Program-made: the position numbers and the translations under genes
The notes under the pieces: generated by a model
Seen by the model: the letters and a program-made list of their open reading frames with translations, nothing else
What the model was told of the DNA's origin: nothing
Database searches by the model: none
NCBI RefSeq assembly: GCF_000377745.1
Contig: NZ_KB898706.1
Location: 635,263 to 699,262, forward strand
Length of the DNA stretch: 64,000 bases
Direction: 5' to 3'
Origin: Gilvimarinus chinensis DSM 19667
Lineage (GTDB): Bacteria > Pseudomonadota > Gammaproteobacteria > Pseudomonadales > Cellvibrionaceae
Shown: piece by piece, positions 18,391 to 27,752 of the stretch
Numbering within the stretch: position 1 is the stretch's first letter
How the letters are laid out: each line of letters begins with the position of its first letter

Positions 18391-19535
18391 TGCCTCATCA
18401 GGATTTTTTACGGCGTTTGCCTGAGTCTGAGCGAGCTTTACGTAAACGTGACCGACTGCAACAGCGCTTGCATATTGATTTTTGGCTTTTATTGCTGCTG
18501 TTCATTATCACCATGGGTGGTTTGGGGGTGCTGTTCAGTGCCAGTGATCAGTCGCTGGGTACCCTAAAGCGTCAGGGGATTTACTTTTTTATCGCCTATA
18601 CAGCGATGTTTATGGTCGCTCAGGTTCCGGTACATTTTATGCGGCGTCTTGCGCCCTGGGCTTATGTGGCGGGCGTTGGTTTGTTGATTGCCGTGATTTT
18701 CATCGGCGTTGGGGCCAAGGGCGCCCAGCGCTGGTTGAGCTTGGGAGGCTTTCGTTTCCAACCGTCCGAGTTTATGAAACTCGCCATGCCCATCGCCATT
18801 GCCGCTTATTTGGGGCAACGGCATTTACCGCCGGTATTCAAACACGTGTTTTTTACGCTGGTATTGGTGGCAATACCGGTGGTGCTTATCATTAAGCAGC
18901 CTGACTTAGGTACCTCGATTTTGGTAGCGGCATCGGGTTTGATGGTGTTATTTTTTGCCGGTTTATCTTGGCGTTATATATTTGTTGCTATCGGTGCCTT
19001 ACTGGCAAGCTTGTGGCCCCTATGGCATTTCGTGTTGCACGATTACCAGAAAAAACGCGTGCTTACCTTGCTGAATCCGGAAGCTGACCGTTTGGGGGCG
19101 GGCTGGAATATTATTCAATCTAAAACGGCGATTGGTTCTGGTGGTGTACCAGGCAAGGGTTGGTTACAGGGTACCCAGTCTCATTTGGACTTTTTGCCGG
19201 AAGGGCATACGGATTTTATTATTGCCGTGTTGGCTGAAGAGTTTGGCCTGATCGGGGTGCTGACGTTGCTGGGGCTTTATGTTTTGGTGGTGCTGCGCGG
19301 CCTGACCATTGCCATTCGTGCGCAAGACAGCTTTGGGCGCCTCTTGGCTGCCAGCCTTACCCTTACGTTTTTCGTTTACGTGTTTGTCAACGTCGGCATG
19401 GTGTCGGGGTTACTGCCGGTGGTGGGGGTGCCCTTGCCGTTGGTGAGTCAGGGCGGTACGTCCATTGTCACCTTGATGACAGGCTTTGGTATATTGATGG
19501 CGATTGCCACCGAACCGCGCAAAGTCATTCGCTGA
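18390..19535 (+). CDS. rodA: Rod shape-determining peptidoglycan glycosyltransferase RodA
   Basis: RodA is the SEDS-family glycosyltransferase that polymerises lipid II in the elongasome. The 381-residue protein is strongly hydrophobic, with about ten membrane segments. Conserved stretches include GAKGAQRWLSLGGFRFQPSE, KQPDLGTSILV, LPEGHTDFI and GVPLPLVSQGGTS. Translation starts at GTG, which shares its G with the mrdA stop, so the two partners are coupled. It comes before mltB in the cell-wall block. Confidence 0.98.
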   Translation: MPHQDFLRRLPESERALRKRDRLQQRLHIDFWLLLLLFIITMGGLGVLFSASDQSLGTLKRQGIYFFIAYTAMFMVAQVPVHFMRRLAPWAYVAGVGLLIAVIFIGVGAKGAQRWLSLGGFRFQPSEFMKLAMPIAIAAYLGQRHLPPVFKHVFFTLVLVAIPVVLIIKQPDLGTSILVAASGLMVLFFAGLSWRYIFVAIGALLASLWPLWHFVLHDYQKKRVLTLLNPEADRLGAGWNIIQSKTAIGSGGVPGKGWLQGTQSHLDFLPEGHTDFIIAVLAEEFGLIGVLTLLGLYVLVVLRGLTIAIRAQDSFGRLLAASLTLTFFVYVFVNVGMVSGLLPVVGVPLPLVSQGGTSIVTLMTGFGILMAIATEPRKVIR

Positions 19536-19564
19536 GTAAAATGTGATTCGCTAAGGGGTTAACT

Positions 19565-20563
19565 TTGAAAATAATAACTCGCGCTTGGCTGCTGCTGGGG
19601 TGTTTAACGTGGCTGGCTATGCCGGTATTGGCGGATTATCGAAACAACACGCCTGCGCAGGCTTTTATCGAGAAAATGGTCCTTGAGCACGATTTTGATC
19701 GCCTTAGACTCGAAACGCTGTTTTCAAAAGTTGAAAAGCAAGAGCGGATTTTAGAGCTTATTGCTCGCCCAGCCGAAAAAACCAAAAGCTGGGCCGACTA
19801 TCGCAAGATTTTTATTCAGAATAAACGTATCACCGATGGGGTAAAGTTCTGGCAAGACAATAAAGAAGCACTTGCTCGTGCAGAACAAACGTATGGTGTG
19901 CCTGCCGAGTACATTGTTGCCATTATTGGCGTGGAAACTTTATACGGTCGGGTAACCGGATCTTACCGAGTTATGGATGCCTTGAGTACGCTTGCGTTTG
20001 ACTACCCTCCACGCAGCCCATTTTTTACCAAAGAGCTGGAAAATTATTTATTGTTGATGCGTGAGCACGACAAAGACCCCTTGCTGAATAAAGGTTCTTA
20101 CGCTGGCGCTATGGGGTACGGCCAGTTTATGCCGTCCAGTTATCGTCATTATGCGGTGGATTTTGATGGTGATAATTGGCCGGATATCTGGAATAACACC
20201 ACCGATGCCATTGGCAGTGTTGCTAATTACTTTAAGCAGCACGGCTGGCAACGCGGCGCTTTTGTTACCGTACGCGCCAGGCCCTCAGCCGAGGTGGGTG
20301 AGCTGCCCAGTCCGATTGCTACACCCGAATACGATGTTAATCATTGGCGCAAAGCGGGTTTTACGCCGGTGCAAGAGGTGCCCGCTGATGCTAACGCGGT
20401 CGTCATCCGCTTGGACGGTGCTCTTGGGGATGAGTATTGGCTGAGCTTCACCAATTTTTACGTTATTACCCGCTACAATCGCAGCGCCATGTACGCGATG
20501 GCTGTGCATCAATTGGCACAGGCTATTTATCGCGAGGCTGATATAGCGCAAGGAGACCATTGA
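19565..20563 (+). CDS. mltB: Membrane-bound lytic murein transglycosylase B
   Basis: MltB cleaves the MurNAc-GlcNAc bond of peptidoglycan with formation of 1,6-anhydro ends. The 332-residue protein has a signal sequence (1-25, ending PVLADY) and the catalytic glutamate in VAIIGVETLYGRVTG. An SLT-type fold with GAMGYGQFMPSSY and an EF-hand-like loop (DFDGDNWPDIWN) follows. There is no lipobox cysteine, so it looks periplasmic rather than a lipoprotein. It uses a TTG start preceded by AAGGGGTT, 29 bp after rodA. Confidence 0.95.
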   Translation: MKIITRAWLLLGCLTWLAMPVLADYRNNTPAQAFIEKMVLEHDFDRLRLETLFSKVEKQERILELIARPAEKTKSWADYRKIFIQNKRITDGVKFWQDNKEALARAEQTYGVPAEYIVAIIGVETLYGRVTGSYRVMDALSTLAFDYPPRSPFFTKELENYLLLMREHDKDPLLNKGSYAGAMGYGQFMPSSYRHYAVDFDGDNWPDIWNNTTDAIGSVANYFKQHGWQRGAFVTVRARPSAEVGELPSPIATPEYDVNHWRKAGFTPVQEVPADANAVVIRLDGALGDEYWLSFTNFYVITRYNRSAMYAMAVHQLAQAIYREADIAQGDH

Positions 20564-21408
20564 CCGTGACTTCTCACCCAAGCAACCGTTTTACTTTTTA
20601 TATGCTTTGGCTTGTTGCCGTCGCTTCGCTGGTGTCCTGCTCATCGAATAAACAAACGTCCAGCTCTTCGTCCCGGTACCACATTGAGCAGGATGTCGGG
20701 CCGGATAAACCTATTGATATGTCTCATGTTCCCGATGCCGTGCCAAGAGTTGAGCCGCGCACTCGGGCGGGCAATAAAAACCCCTATACCGTACTGGGTA
20801 AAACTTACTATCTGATTGAAGACGAAAGTAATTACAAAGAGCGAGGCAGGGCATCTTGGTACGGCAAAAAATTTCATGGGCACAAAACGTCTAATGGTGA
20901 AGTTTATGATATGTATGCCATGACCGCCGCCCACAAGACCTTGCCTATTCCTTCTTATGTGCGGGTTACGCATCTGGAAAATGGCCGCAGTGTCGTGGTT
21001 CGAGTTAACGACCGGGGGCCGTTTCACGAGGGGCGAATTATCGATCTGAGCTACGCAGCTGCCCAGCGCTTGGGGATTACGCAAACCGGCACCGGTCCGG
21101 TAGAGGTGGAAATTATTATTCCGGGGGATACCCCACCGCCGCCGTTAAAGCCAGAAAACCGCCCGGCCAGTCAGGCCAGCGGCATCTATTTGCAGGTAGG
21201 GGCTTTCAGCTCCGCCTCAAGCGCGCAGGCGCTAAAAGACAAGGTGGCCGCTGCTACCGACGAGCGAGTATTTATCAGTGAATTTTTAGCGGCTCGGCCA
21301 CTCTACAGAGTGCGCATAGGCCCCTTAGCTGATCAGCAGGCTGTGAATCGTGTGCGAGCACGATTACCGCAAGCTGGTGTATATTCCAGTCACACCGTGC
21401 AAGACTGA
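20560..21408 (+). CDS. rlpA: Septal ring lytic transglycosylase RlpA, lipoprotein
   Basis: RlpA-family lipoproteins cleave denuded glycan strands at the septum. The signal sequence ends in the lipobox LVSC. The double-psi beta-barrel domain (RGRASWYGKKFHGHKTSNGE, VRVNDRGPFHEGRIIDLS) is followed by a C-terminal SPOR domain (about 208-282, YLQVGAFSSASSAQALKDK). The start is uncertain. The TTG at 20560 overlaps the mltB stop but is only 4 nt from the AGGAG at 20551-20555. A GTG at 20566 is better spaced and would shorten the protein by two residues. Confidence 0.94.
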   Translation: MTVTSHPSNRFTFYMLWLVAVASLVSCSSNKQTSSSSSRYHIEQDVGPDKPIDMSHVPDAVPRVEPRTRAGNKNPYTVLGKTYYLIEDESNYKERGRASWYGKKFHGHKTSNGEVYDMYAMTAAHKTLPIPSYVRVTHLENGRSVVVRVNDRGPFHEGRIIDLSYAAAQRLGITQTGTGPVEVEIIIPGDTPPPPLKPENRPASQASGIYLQVGAFSSASSAQALKDKVAAATDERVFISEFLAARPLYRVRIGPLADQQAVNRVRARLPQAGVYSSHTVQD

Positions 21409-21465
21409 CGAGTCCCTTTGGGGTAAGATAAATTTTTGTTGTCCACTAACCAGATTAGATAATCC

Positions 21466-22614
21466 ATGTTTGCCAAATTATTTGCTGTATTTGGGGTGTT
21501 AGCCCTTGCCGTTTCTACCAACGCTCAACAGGTGCTCATACCTGCCCCCCCTCAACTGGCTGCTAGCGCCTATTTATTGTTAGACGCCGAAACCGGCAAG
21601 GTGCTGGTAGAACATAATGCCGATGAACAACTTCCGCCTGCCAGCCTTACTAAAATGATGACCAGTTATATTGTCACCCATGAATTGGAGCAGGGGCGAC
21701 TGGGAGAACAAGACCTGGTTAATGTGAGTGTTAAAGCCTGGAAGATGGGTGGCTCGAAAATGTTCGTGCGTGAAGGTACCCAGGTTCCGGTAATGGATCT
21801 TCTGCGCGGGGTTATCATTCAATCAGGAAATGATGCCAGCGTCGCTTTGGCTGAACATATCGCCGGAGGGGAAGATGCCTTCGCCGATGTAATGAATCAA
21901 ACGGCCAGCTTACTTGGCATGAACAATACTCATTATGTTAATTCAACTGGCTGGCCTGCCGAGGGACACTTAACTACTGCGCGCGATTTGGCGCTTTTGG
22001 CGAAAGCGATCATCGTCGACCATCCGCAGTACTACCCGTTATATGCTGAAAAATATTTCGAATATAACGGTATAAATCAGCCTAACCGCAATCGCTTACT
22101 GTTTCGTGATGATTCTGTCGATGGTTTAAAAACCGGGCACACTGAAGCGGCGGGATATTGTTTAGTGGCCTCAGCTAAACGCAGTGATATGCGTTTGATT
22201 TCCGTGGTCATGGGAACAAGTAGTGAAAATTCACGTGCCGCTGAAACGCAAAAATTACTGGCTTACGGCTTCCGCTATTTTGAGAATACAACGGTATACC
22301 GCGCGGGTGAAGAGTTGGATTCTGGCCGGATTTGGTATGGTACAACGGATCAGGTGGTGCTTACCGTCGCGGACGATATACGCTTGACGGTCCCTCGGGG
22401 CAGTCGAGACAGTATAGAGGCAAACCTTAAGCTACCTGAGACCCTCAAAGCGCCCGTAAGCTCTGGTGAGCAACTGGGCACTGTTACTTTGAGTCTCAAT
22501 GGTGAAGTGCTTGCCGAGGTGCCAGCTGTGGCTGCTGAAGCCGTTGAAGAAGCAGGCTTTTTTGCGCGTTTGATTGACTCTCTTAAGCTGTTTATAAAAG
22601 GTTTACTCAGCTAG
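21466..22614 (+). CDS. dacA: D-alanyl-D-alanine carboxypeptidase (PBP5/6 type)
   Basis: DacA removes the terminal D-Ala of pentapeptides and so limits cross-linking. The 382-residue protein has a signal peptide (1-20), the active-site SxxK (PASLTKM), SxN (QSGND) and KTG (LKTGHTEAAG). The beta-sandwich domain that follows carries an amphipathic C-terminal helix (FFARLIDSLKLFIKGLLS), the usual anchor to the inner membrane. It is the fifth wall-related gene in this plus-strand block. Confidence 0.97.
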   Translation: MFAKLFAVFGVLALAVSTNAQQVLIPAPPQLAASAYLLLDAETGKVLVEHNADEQLPPASLTKMMTSYIVTHELEQGRLGEQDLVNVSVKAWKMGGSKMFVREGTQVPVMDLLRGVIIQSGNDASVALAEHIAGGEDAFADVMNQTASLLGMNNTHYVNSTGWPAEGHLTTARDLALLAKAIIVDHPQYYPLYAEKYFEYNGINQPNRNRLLFRDDSVDGLKTGHTEAAGYCLVASAKRSDMRLISVVMGTSSENSRAAETQKLLAYGFRYFENTTVYRAGEELDSGRIWYGTTDQVVLTVADDIRLTVPRGSRDSIEANLKLPETLKAPVSSGEQLGTVTLSLNGEVLAEVPAVAAEAVEEAGFFARLIDSLKLFIKGLLS

Positions 22615-22618
22615 CGTC

Positions 22619-22627
22619 TGGTATAAT
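22619..22627 (+). promoter_or_regulatory. Extended -10 promoter before ybeD-lipB-lipA
   Basis: TGGTATAAT is a perfect extended -10 element (TGnTATAAT). No good -35 hexamer is present, as is usual for this class. It gives the ybeD-lipB genes a promoter separate from dacA. Confidence 0.6.
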
Positions 22628-22656
22628 GCGGCCTGGTTTACCGATGACGAGGCCGC
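22628..22656 (+). promoter_or_regulatory. Hairpin covering the ybeD ribosome-binding site
   Basis: GCGGCC (22628-22633) pairs perfectly with GGCCGC (22651-22656), which ends directly at the ybeD ATG and takes in part of the GAGG Shine-Dalgarno. The loop is 17 nt. Function as a translational control is inferred. Confidence 0.4.
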
Positions 22657-22929
22657 ATGACTCAGAAAACCCCGCCTAAAATTGAATTCCCTTGCCCCGA
22701 TTACCCCATCAAAGTGCTCGGCGAAGCGGGTGATGTTTTACAGTCGCTGGTTATTGAAGTAATGACCAAGCATGCTCCAGGGTTTGATCCAGAGCGCATC
22801 ACCATTAAGGACAGTGGCAAAGGGCGCTGGCAGTCAGTGACTGTCTTTATTACAGCCACAGGGATTGAGCAGCTCGAGGCCATTCATAATGACCTACGGG
22901 CGAATCCGGTTACTAAAATCGTTCTCTGA
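22657..22929 (+). CDS. ybeD: YbeD/DUF493 family protein (UPF0250)
   Basis: The 90-residue protein matches the YbeD family, small ferredoxin-like-fold proteins that resemble ACT regulatory domains. It contains [18 protein letters not shown] and ends [28 protein letters not shown]. The biochemical role is unknown. The position between dacA and lipB is conserved across gammaproteobacteria. Its TGA stop overlaps the lipB ATG (TGATG), so translation is coupled and a link to lipoate metabolism is often supposed. Confidence 0.95.
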   Translation: MTQKTPPKIEFPCPDYPIKVLGEAGDVLQSLVIEVMTKHAPGFDPERITIKDSGKGRWQSVTVFITATGIEQLEAIHNDLRANPVTKIVL

Positions 22930-23588
22930 TGCAGGCCTCTACTATTTATATTCGGCAACTTGGTATTGCGGATTATGAGACCGTTTGGGCTGCAATGTCC
23001 GATTTTACCCGTCAGCGCGACGAGCATACGGCCGATGAAATCTGGGTGGTAGAGCACCCGCCGGTGTTTACTCAGGGGCAAGCGGGTAAACCCGAGCACC
23101 TATTGGCCGTAGACGACATTCCTTTAGTCCAATCCGACCGTGGCGGCCAGGTAACCTACCATGGGCCGGGCCAGCTGGTGGTATACCCGCTGCTGAACTT
23201 GCGACGATTAAAGCTGGGTGTGCGTGATTTGGTCACTCTGCTTGAGCAGAGCTTGATTGAGCTGTTAGCCAATTACGGTATTAAGGCTAATGCTAAACCG
23301 GATGCGCCGGGTGTATATGTGGACGGTGCGAAGATTGCCTCGTTGGGGTTAAGGGTCAGGCGTGGCTGCAGTTTCCATGGTTTAGCGCTTAACGTGGCTA
23401 TGGATCTCAGTCCTTTTGCTCAGATTAACCCCTGTGGCTATCAGGGGCTGGCTATGGTGGATATGTCCAGATTGATGCCCAAGGCCCCGCCATTTGCGGA
23501 GGTTGGTCACAAGCTGACCTCCATTCTTGTACAGAAGTTAGGCGACAAAACCGGTATAATACCCGCCGCTCAACATTCCGTGGGGTGA
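22929..23588 (+). CDS. lipB: Octanoyl-ACP:protein N-octanoyltransferase LipB
   Basis: LipB moves octanoate from acyl carrier protein to the lipoyl domains of 2-oxoacid dehydrogenases and the glycine cleavage H protein. The 219-residue protein carries [19 protein letters not shown], the catalytic lysine segment [19 protein letters not shown] and the catalytic cysteine in INPCGYQGL. It is followed after 28 bp by lipA, which completes the pathway. A 7-bp inverted repeat (23581-23599) spans the lipB stop. Confidence 0.98.
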   Translation: MQASTIYIRQLGIADYETVWAAMSDFTRQRDEHTADEIWVVEHPPVFTQGQAGKPEHLLAVDDIPLVQSDRGGQVTYHGPGQLVVYPLLNLRRLKLGVRDLVTLLEQSLIELLANYGIKANAKPDAPGVYVDGAKIASLGLRVRRGCSFHGLALNVAMDLSPFAQINPCGYQGLAMVDMSRLMPKAPPFAEVGHKLTSILVQKLGDKTGIIPAAQHSVG

Positions 23589-23616
23589 GATCCACCCCAA
23601 AAACTGCGAGTTATCT

Positions 23617-24630
23617 ATGACAACACAGACTCCTGAGATACAACCCGTAAAGCGTACCCGTCGCCACAAGCAAGGGGAAAAGCTGCGCGATGCCGACAAG
23701 GTAGAGCGTATTCCGGTCAAAGTTATCGCCACCGATGCGACCGAATCGCCGCGTAAGCCGGATTGGATTCGTGTGCGCGTACCCGCCTCACCCGAGGTGG
23801 ATCGAATCAAAAAGTTATTGCGCAAAAATGGCCTGTCATCTGTGTGCGAAGAGGCCAACTGCCCCAACCTGGGCGAGTGTTTCTCCGGCGGTACCGCCAC
23901 ATTTATGATTATGGGTGATATCTGTACCCGTCGCTGCCCGTTTTGCGATGTGGGCCACGGTAAGCCCAATCCGCTGGATGAGAAAGAACCTGTGCAACTG
24001 GCCGAAGCCATCGCCGAAATGCGCCTTAAGTATGTGGTGATCACCTCGGTGGACCGAGACGATTTACGTGATGGTGGAGCGGGGCATTTCGCCGATTGTA
24101 TACGCGAGGCCCGCGAGCGTTCGCCGAAGTTGCAGGTGGAAATCTTAACCCCTGACTTTCGCGGTCGCATGGAGCCCGCGTTGGATATCTTAGAAAAAGA
24201 AGCCCCGGATGTTTTTAATCACAACCTTGAAACGGTTCCCCGTCTCTATCGACAGGCGCGCCCGGGGGCCAATTACAAGTGGAGTTTAAAGCTGCTGGCG
24301 GAATATAAAAAACGCCGGCCGGATGTTCTGACAAAATCCGGTTTAATGGTTGGCTTGGGAGAAACCAAAGAAGAGATCATCGAAGTGATGCGCGACATGC
24401 GTGAGCACAACATTGATATGCTCACCATAGGTCAATACTTGCAGCCCTCGAAAGATCATTTGCCGGTAGACCGTTATGTGCACCCTGATGAGTTCGCAGA
24501 GTACACCGAACTTGCTGAACAAATGGGTTTTACTCACGCTGCCTGCGGCCCACTGGTTCGCTCCAGTTACCACGCTGACAAGCAGGCCCACGGCGAGGAC
24601 ATTAAGTGGTTTGAGGCCCAAAAGGCCTGA
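23617..24630 (+). CDS. lipA: Lipoyl synthase LipA
   Basis: LipA is a radical-SAM enzyme that inserts two sulfurs into protein-bound octanoate. The 337-residue protein has the auxiliary cluster cysteines in [12 protein letters not shown] and the radical-SAM motif CTRRCPFC. The C-terminal serine ligand lies in [11 protein letters not shown]. The N-terminus (about 1-45) is rich in Lys and Arg and is longer than the conserved core. It is followed after 5 bp by a GNAT gene that could be read from the same transcript. Confidence 0.98.
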   Translation: MTTQTPEIQPVKRTRRHKQGEKLRDADKVERIPVKVIATDATESPRKPDWIRVRVPASPEVDRIKKLLRKNGLSSVCEEANCPNLGECFSGGTATFMIMGDICTRRCPFCDVGHGKPNPLDEKEPVQLAEAIAEMRLKYVVITSVDRDDLRDGGAGHFADCIREARERSPKLQVEILTPDFRGRMEPALDILEKEAPDVFNHNLETVPRLYRQARPGANYKWSLKLLAEYKKRRPDVLTKSGLMVGLGETKEEIIEVMRDMREHNIDMLTIGQYLQPSKDHLPVDRYVHPDEFAEYTELAEQMGFTHAACGPLVRSSYHADKQAHGEDIKWFEAQKA

Positions 24631-24635
24631 GGCCT

Positions 24636-25148
24636 GTGAAAGCAGAACTTCCTCTGGATTATCGTGTTGAAGCTTTAGCCAATCATCCCGATTGGCTAAA
24701 GCTGGTAGCTCGCTGGCATCACACAGAGTGTTTGCGCCAAGGTCTTAGCAGTCGCTATTCTCGGCGGTTGCACAGGCTGCGGGACCACTCCATCGGGGGG
24801 GCGAGTATTCCACAAACCTGGCTGGCCTTCTCTTCTGCACAAGCCGCGCCTGTGGGCTGTATCAGTCTTGTGAGTTATCAGCTTAATGCCTCTGCAGGCA
24901 CTCCCTCCGCCGAAGTGCCTTTGTGGTTAAGTAACCTATTTGTTGAGCCGGAGTTTCGTCGCCAGGGGTTCGGCGTCGCCTTGATTTCACAGGTCATGCA
25001 GTTTGCCCAAGAGTTGGGTCATGACTCGCTCTGGTTGATTGCCAGAGAGTACACGGGCTTTTATGTCCGGCTCGGCTGGCAGGCCGTGCGTCAGGCGAAT
25101 GTTGCCCGCCAGCGGGTCAATGTAATGAGGCGTAGCTTACCGGGGTGA
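24636..25148 (+). CDS. GNAT family N-acetyltransferase
   Basis: The 170-residue protein has the acetyl-CoA binding motif A of GNAT enzymes (VEPEFRRQGFGVALISQVMQFAQE, with R-R-Q-G-F-G) and the following strand LIAREYTGFYVRLGWQ, where aromatic residues contact the acceptor. It starts at GTG, 5 bp after lipA, which suggests a shared transcript. The substrate is unknown. Its last 12 bp overlap the end of the convergent phosphodiesterase gene. Confidence 0.85.
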   Translation: MKAELPLDYRVEALANHPDWLKLVARWHHTECLRQGLSSRYSRRLHRLRDHSIGGASIPQTWLAFSSAQAAPVGCISLVSYQLNASAGTPSAEVPLWLSNLFVEPEFRRQGFGVALISQVMQFAQELGHDSLWLIAREYTGFYVRLGWQAVRQANVARQRVNVMRRSLPG

Positions 25149-25850
25149 AAGAGGAGTCCTGGCATTGAGGTACGCTTTAAATTGATCCGCTACATCGGTG
25201 AAACACCCGTCCACCTCTAAATCGTGTAAATGATCCCAATCTTCCCGGGTGTTGGCCGTGTAAACCCAGTGTTGATAACCACGCTTATGAATATCTTCGG
25301 TAAAGTCTTTGCTCATTAGGTTGATTGAGGTGTTGATAGAGTAGGGTTGCAGGTCATTTGCGCAGGCACCGTAACCAAGGGGTAAGCTCGCTAATAGCAT
25401 TCCCCGTTTAACCGTCGGCAGTAGGTGTTTACAGGCGTTAAGTTCGTGATGATTAAAACTGGAAATAATGATCTGCTCAAGTGATATACGGGTGTCGTGA
25501 GAATAAGCTGTGAGGGTTTTGCACAGCTGGTCGGCACCGCCCCCATTTTTTAATTCGATATTTAACAGGCAGCGGTCCTGCACTAGGTTAAGTAGCTCGT
25601 CCAACCCTGCCAAAGGCTCGCCATTTCGATGCCGGATGGCCTCAAGCTGGGGTTTAGTGTGCCCAGTGAGACTCTTCGATGCGCCGCGCCAGATACGATC
25701 GTGTGTCATCCAGAAGCGGCCATGAATATACCAAAGGTCGACTTCAATGGCGTCAACTCCCAATTCTAGAGCCGCTTCCACTGCAGCGAGAGTGTTTTCT
25801 GGCCGATTTGTGTTGGCCAAACCTCGGTGGGCGATGCAAAGCATATTCAC
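25137..25850 (-). CDS. ugpQ: Cytoplasmic glycerophosphodiester phosphodiesterase
   Basis: GDPD enzymes hydrolyse glycerophosphodiesters to glycerol-3-phosphate and an alcohol. The 237-residue protein has the family motif IAHRGLANTNRPENTLAAVEAA (interrupted here only by the active-site spacing) with catalytic His and Glu, and AIEVDLW with the metal-binding Glu/Asp. A second histidine is in WMTHDRIWRGASK, and NIELK follows. There is no signal peptide, so it fits the cytosolic UgpQ type. It is divergent from the MscS-like gene, with 68 bp between the starts. Confidence 0.9.
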   Translation of the reverse strand: MNMLCIAHRGLANTNRPENTLAAVEAALELGVDAIEVDLWYIHGRFWMTHDRIWRGASKSLTGHTKPQLEAIRHRNGEPLAGLDELLNLVQDRCLLNIELKNGGGADQLCKTLTAYSHDTRISLEQIIISSFNHHELNACKHLLPTVKRGMLLASLPLGYGACANDLQPYSINTSINLMSKDFTEDIHKRGYQHWVYTANTREDWDHLHDLEVDGCFTDVADQFKAYLNARTPLSPR

Positions 25851-25918
25851 AATTCCAGTTGTGTCGTAAAACAGTCCTGTTAGTATGCGTGTTTTCCGAT
25901 TCGTTACAAAGGCTTGAG

Positions 25919-26440
25919 ATGCTGTTAAAAATCTTACTGGTGTGCGGCGTTATTGTTTTCTTTTTACTGATCTCACAGTTGGTGGATCGTGTAGTAGGAG
26001 AACTGGCGAATAAACGCTCTGTGAGTGAGTACCGCGTAGAATATGTGACCAAAATCACTCGCTTCGCGCTGCTTTTTTGTTCCGTTGCGGTGATCTGCTT
26101 ATTGTTGGGGTTGGGGTATGGCGATATCTCTCTATTCTTATCTTCTATTTTTGCGGTGGTGGGGATAGCGCTGTTCGCTCAATGGTCCATTCTCAGTAAT
26201 ATTACCGCGAGCGTCATTATCTTCTTCGGCTTTCCCTACCGTGTGGGGGATCGTATACAGGTTCTCGACCCCGATGCCAAACTGTGCGGTGTTATCAGTG
26301 AAATCACCATGTTTCATGTGATCGTACGTATGGAGGATGGCAACACGGTCACCTATCCTAATTCTCTCATGCTGCAGCGGGCGGTGCTCAAAGTAGCACC
26401 TGGTGCCTTGCCGTTAGAGCGTGATAACGGCGAAGGCTAA
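25919..26440 (+). CDS. Small MscS-family mechanosensitive channel-like protein
   Basis: The start at 25919, preceded by AAAGG, gives 173 residues. Three hydrophobic segments (about 2-21, 45-63, 70-92) are followed by the MscS signature FGFPYRVGDRIQVLD and one beta-domain (MEDGNTVTYPNSLMLQR). The protein ends there, without the C-terminal alpha/beta domain of full-length MscS (286 residues). The third segment is less Gly/Ala-rich than the MscS pore helix, so gating is uncertain. An upstream in-frame extension overlaps the divergent gene and was rejected. Confidence 0.8.
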   Translation: MLLKILLVCGVIVFFLLISQLVDRVVGELANKRSVSEYRVEYVTKITRFALLFCSVAVICLLLGLGYGDISLFLSSIFAVVGIALFAQWSILSNITASVIIFFGFPYRVGDRIQVLDPDAKLCGVISEITMFHVIVRMEDGNTVTYPNSLMLQRAVLKVAPGALPLERDNGEG

Positions 26441-26465
26441 TGGAACCATAGGCACTATTTTTTGT

Positions 26466-27656
26466 TTATAAGACTTGCACAATCGCATCCGCTAAATACG
26501 GCAGGTTTTGCTGGTTGATGCCTGCCACGTTGATGCGGCTGTTATCTGTCATATAAACACTGAACTGATTTTTGAGAGTGTTAACTTGCTCAACACTCAG
26601 CCCGAGAAAGCTAAACATGCCAGCCTCTTGGGCGATAAAGCCAAAGTCACGCTTGTCTTGGCGCTCGTTTAATGCTTTTACTAGCTCCAGTCTCAGCCCC
26701 GCAATACGTTCGCGCATATCGGTAAGTTCGCTAAACCATAAGCTGCGCAGCTCTTCGCTGTGATAGACCGTATCGACAATGCTGGCCCCATGAGACGGTG
26801 GCATAGAGTACAAACCTCTGGCAATGCTCAATGTCTGGCTCTGTACGGCACCGGCTTGTGATTTGTTGGCGCTGACAATACTTAGGCTGCCAGCTCGCTC
26901 GCGGTATAGGCCTAGATTTTTCGAGAACGACATGGCAAGTACCAGTTCAGGCTGTGTCTCAGCCAAGAGCCGCACGCCGTAGGCGTCTTCAGCGATACCG
27001 CTGCCAAACCCCTGATAGGCCATATCGATAAATGGTGTAAATCCGCGCTCGCTCGCAAGCTCAGAAAGCTGACGCCACTGGTCATTGCTTAAATCAGCGC
27101 CACTGGGGTTATGGCAGCAGGCGTGGAGCAATACCAGGTCATTGGGGCCTGCTGCTTTCAGAGTATTGACCATCGCGTTAAAGTCGATTTTGTGTTTGGC
27201 GAAATCGTAGTATGGGTATTCTTTTAGCCGCAGCCCGGCACTTGTCAGTAGGGGTACGTGGTTTGCCCAGGTGGGTGCGCTTACCCAGATGGTGGACTGA
27301 GGGTTCGCTTTGGCAATGAGCTCGGCTGCAAGGCGTAACGCACCGCAGCCGCCCGGGGTTTGTACCGTACTCAGGCGCTGTTCTTCTATAACGGAATGCT
27401 CGGTACCAAAGGCTAGCTCTGCTGCCGCTCGGTTGGCCCCTTCGATACCTGCTGGAGGGGTATAGGATTTGGTGGTTTGATGCTGAAGCAACTGCTTTTC
27501 GGCGGCCGTGACACAATCAAGAACTGGGGTTTCTCCCACTTCTGTTTTATATACCCCTACGCCCAAGTCCACTTTGTTTGAATTGGTATCGCTGCGAAAA
27601 GCGGCGCTTAATCCTAGAATAGGGTCGGGTTGTAAAAGAGATAATTGATCGAACAT
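26466..27656 (-). CDS. Aspartate/aromatic amino acid aminotransferase
   Basis: This PLP enzyme exchanges amino groups between aspartate or aromatic amino acids and 2-oxoglutarate. The start at 27656 ([20 protein letters not shown], 396 residues) follows GGGAG at good spacing, and the length equals E. coli AspC. Class-I motifs are [41 protein letters not shown] and the PLP-lysine segment [15 protein letters not shown]. AspC and TyrB cannot be separated by eye. It is divergent from hisC, with 96 bp between the starts. Confidence 0.94.
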   Translation of the reverse strand: MFDQLSLLQPDPILGLSAAFRSDTNSNKVDLGVGVYKTEVGETPVLDCVTAAEKQLLQHQTTKSYTPPAGIEGANRAAAELAFGTEHSVIEEQRLSTVQTPGGCGALRLAAELIAKANPQSTIWVSAPTWANHVPLLTSAGLRLKEYPYYDFAKHKIDFNAMVNTLKAAGPNDLVLLHACCHNPSGADLSNDQWRQLSELASERGFTPFIDMAYQGFGSGIAEDAYGVRLLAETQPELVLAMSFSKNLGLYRERAGSLSIVSANKSQAGAVQSQTLSIARGLYSMPPSHGASIVDTVYHSEELRSLWFSELTDMRERIAGLRLELVKALNERQDKRDFGFIAQEAGMFSFLGLSVEQVNTLKNQFSVYMTDNSRINVAGINQQNLPYLADAIVQVL

Positions 27657-27719
27657 GGGGACTCCCGCAGGCAAACAAAGACAGGCCGGATGATAACAGT
27701 AATTTGCCCTTGGCAGTGC

Positions 27720-27728
27720 TGGTATACT
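27720..27728 (+). promoter_or_regulatory. Extended -10 promoter of hisC
   Basis: TGGTATACT matches the extended -10 consensus TGnTATAAT in all but one position, 25 nt upstream of the hisC start. A Shine-Dalgarno CGGAG at 27743-27747 follows. Confidence 0.55.
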
Positions 27729-27752
27729 GTTTCCCTTTTTGTCGGAGTCAGC

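Noticed and set aside
23581-23599. 7-bp hairpin at the end of lipB as a terminator
   Set aside because: The stem TGGGGTG/CACCCCA is perfect, but no T-run follows on either strand. Termination would also separate lipA from lipB without support.
25679-25918. Upstream extension of the MscS-like gene
   Set aside because: The extra residues overlap the divergent phosphodiesterase gene and are not hydrophobic or conserved. A Shine-Dalgarno precedes the ATG at 25919.
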